The notes under the pieces are model-generated. The model worked only from the letters and a program-made list of their open reading frames with translations. It had not been told where the DNA came from and searched no databases. From SHLQ01 sp964517125 (GTDB lineage: Bacteria > Actinomycetota > Acidimicrobiia > Acidimicrobiales > SHLQ01): a stretch of DNA of 64,000 nucleotides. Position 1 is the stretch's first letter. Each line of letters starts with the position of its first letter. A program made the translations under genes and the position numbers. The DNA lies in assembly GCA_964517125.1 (NCBI GenBank), contig CAZFBD010000002.1:62001-126000 (forward strand), written 5' to 3'. Below, piece after piece: positions 63,354-64,000 of this stretch.

Positions 63354-63701
63354 TCAGTTGGCCTGCAGCACCACCGTGTTGAGCGGACCACGCCGGGTCG
63401 ATGCCTGCGCCGTTCGGCGCCGACCGCACAACCACACAGCAGAGTTCGAATCTGCTACGAGGTTCTGCAGCCACTGGGAGTCTTCTCGAACGGTCGACAC
63501 AAGCACCTGATCACCCAGTCGTGCCGCCAGGAGCGGGACCTCGCGGGTCTTGCCAGACTTCCGCCCGGTCGCCTCGACCACGACGATGCCCAACCCCACC
63601 GGCAACGGCGACCCCAAACCAGCCTTGACCGCAGGCTTCACCACACGGTTCAACGCCCGAAAAGCCGCCTGCGTCACTGGGTTGGTCGATGTTCCGCTCA
63701 T
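63354..63701 (-). CDS. Ddn-like deazaflavin (F420)-dependent nitroreductase family protein
   Basis: The 115-residue protein has the split-barrel pattern of the Ddn/F420H2-dependent quinone reductase family: G-R-K-S-G-K-T-R-E-V-P-L-L near residue 50, a strand with V-L-V-S-T, and W-x-x-N-L. At 115 residues it is shorter than typical Ddn (~150), ending soon after the strand following the N-L-V motif, so it may be truncated or a short variant. ATG 63701 was chosen; upstream frame into the repeat region is unlikely to be coding. Confidence 0.75.
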   Translation of the reverse strand: MSGTSTNPVTQAAFRALNRVVKPAVKAGLGSPLPVGLGIVVVEATGRKSGKTREVPLLAARLGDQVLVSTVREDSQWLQNLVADSNSAVWLCGRRRTAQASTRRGPLNTVVLQAN

Positions 63702-63760
63702 GCACCCGAGTGTACGAACACCAGCACACCCAAAGCGGACGATGTGACCAACAACAAAAC

Positions 63761-63904
63761 AAGGTGACATCCGGGGTCGCGCCTCAACCATCACCTTGTG
63801 TCTTGCGCAGCGAGAACACCCCCATTCGGCGGGTGGGGGGGGAATGACGACCGATGCGAGCGTCAGCAAGGTGATAGGTGAGGCGCGACCCCAAATGTCA
63901 TCTT
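63761..63904. repeat. 144-bp inverted-repeat element, MITE/REP-like
   Basis: Two 38-nt arms (63761-63798 and 63867-63904) are reverse complements at about 33 of 38 positions, sharing the core GGGGTCGCGCCTCA. Between them is a G/C-run-rich stretch. Just outside the right arm the tail recurs as a direct repeat (GACCCC-N2-ATGTCA at 63888-63900 and GACCCC-N2-TTGTCA at 63907-63920). The element lies in the 299-nt region after the Ddn-like gene start, which has no other credible gene except the edge fragment. Confidence 0.7.
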
Positions 63905-63953
63905 CCGACCCCGATTGTCAACCACACCTCGTGGTCGGTGGGTCTGGTAGCGC

Positions 63954-64000
63954 TCAATGGCGGATCACTTCAACCACGCCCGTGTCGGTCACTCGGACGC
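63954..64000 (-). CDS. Possible C-terminal end of a gene entering from the right
   Basis: The last 15 codons on the minus strand read V-R-V-T-D-T-G-V-V-E-V-I-R-H followed by TGA, with good codon composition. The fragment is too short to assign. Its position next to the inverted-repeat element makes a mobile-element gene possible, but this is speculation. Confidence 0.3.
   Translation of the reverse strand, partial: VRVTDTGVVEVIRH

Overview
This GC-rich window reads as chromosomal DNA of a high-GC Gram-positive bacterium, most likely an actinobacterium of the Acidimicrobiia type (an inference from gene content, no marker gene is present). Pointers are a ClgR-like regulator beside two clpP genes, a mycobacteria-like HAD-acyltransferase / wax-ester synthase / PlsC operon, a class E sortase, a Ddn-like F420 protein, a DUF5317 protein and abundant acyl-CoA catabolism. 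Many starts carry a TANNNT or CANNNT hexamer almost exactly 6 nt upstream, the signature of leaderless mRNAs; others, mainly in the right-hand catabolic region, have strong Shine-Dalgarno sites.

Layout. 1-0.8 kb: 5' part of an ATP-dependent DNA ligase. 0.8-13.1 kb: a membrane GGDEF protein and a histidine kinase (4-nt overlap), then a 3077-residue surface protein built of LamG, four CSLREA/beta-helix modules, nine ~90-residue Ig-like repeats and a C-terminal membrane anchor. 13.1-20.1 kb (minus): a complete, translationally coupled System I cytochrome c maturation operon ccmABCDEFGH plus a CcmI-like TPR gene; this includes the 55-residue ccmD. 20.3-26.4 kb: sortase, septum-formation-type lipoprotein, DUF5317 protein, TetR regulator, amidohydrolase and membrane proteins. 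26.5-30 kb: TerB-like protein, DMT exporter, GlcD-type FAD oxidase and a VOC protein. 30.2-32.1 kb: an acyl-CoA dehydrogenase and TetR pair with a palindromic operator. 32.1-38.2 kb: gpsA facing a four-gene glycerolipid/wax acyltransferase operon. 38.3-46.7 kb: ferredoxin, dienelactone hydrolase, Eis-like acetyltransferase, a reductive-dehalogenase-domain protein, a second DMT exporter, a 2OG-Fe(II) oxygenase, ClgR-like regulator with two clpP genes, and an aldo/keto reductase. 46.8-51.4 kb: orphan form II CoxL-like hydroxylase, VOC protein, DUF222/HNH nuclease.

51.5-63.7 kb starts at a detached 3' half of a tRNA-Met gene (possible attachment-site scar) and holds a catabolic cluster: DUF6285 protein, two APH-type kinases, two acyl-CoA dehydrogenases, SDR, acyl-CoA ligase, enoyl-CoA hydratase, alpha/beta hydrolase, beta-glucuronidase and a Ddn-like protein. 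The DUF6285-kinase-dehydrogenase operon, with an SDR and ligase nearby, has the parts list of the levulinate (LvaABCDE) pathway, in which a 4-hydroxyacyl-CoA is phosphorylated and the phosphate is eliminated by an acyl-CoA dehydrogenase. I infer a 4-hydroxyacid or related route here, possibly fed by glucuronide cleavage. The right edge carries a 38-bp imperfect inverted-repeat element.

The strongest candidates for something new are this catabolic cluster, the nested duplication of the giant surface protein beside c-di-GMP/kinase genes, a shared palindrome in front of both DMT exporters, and the tRNA scar.
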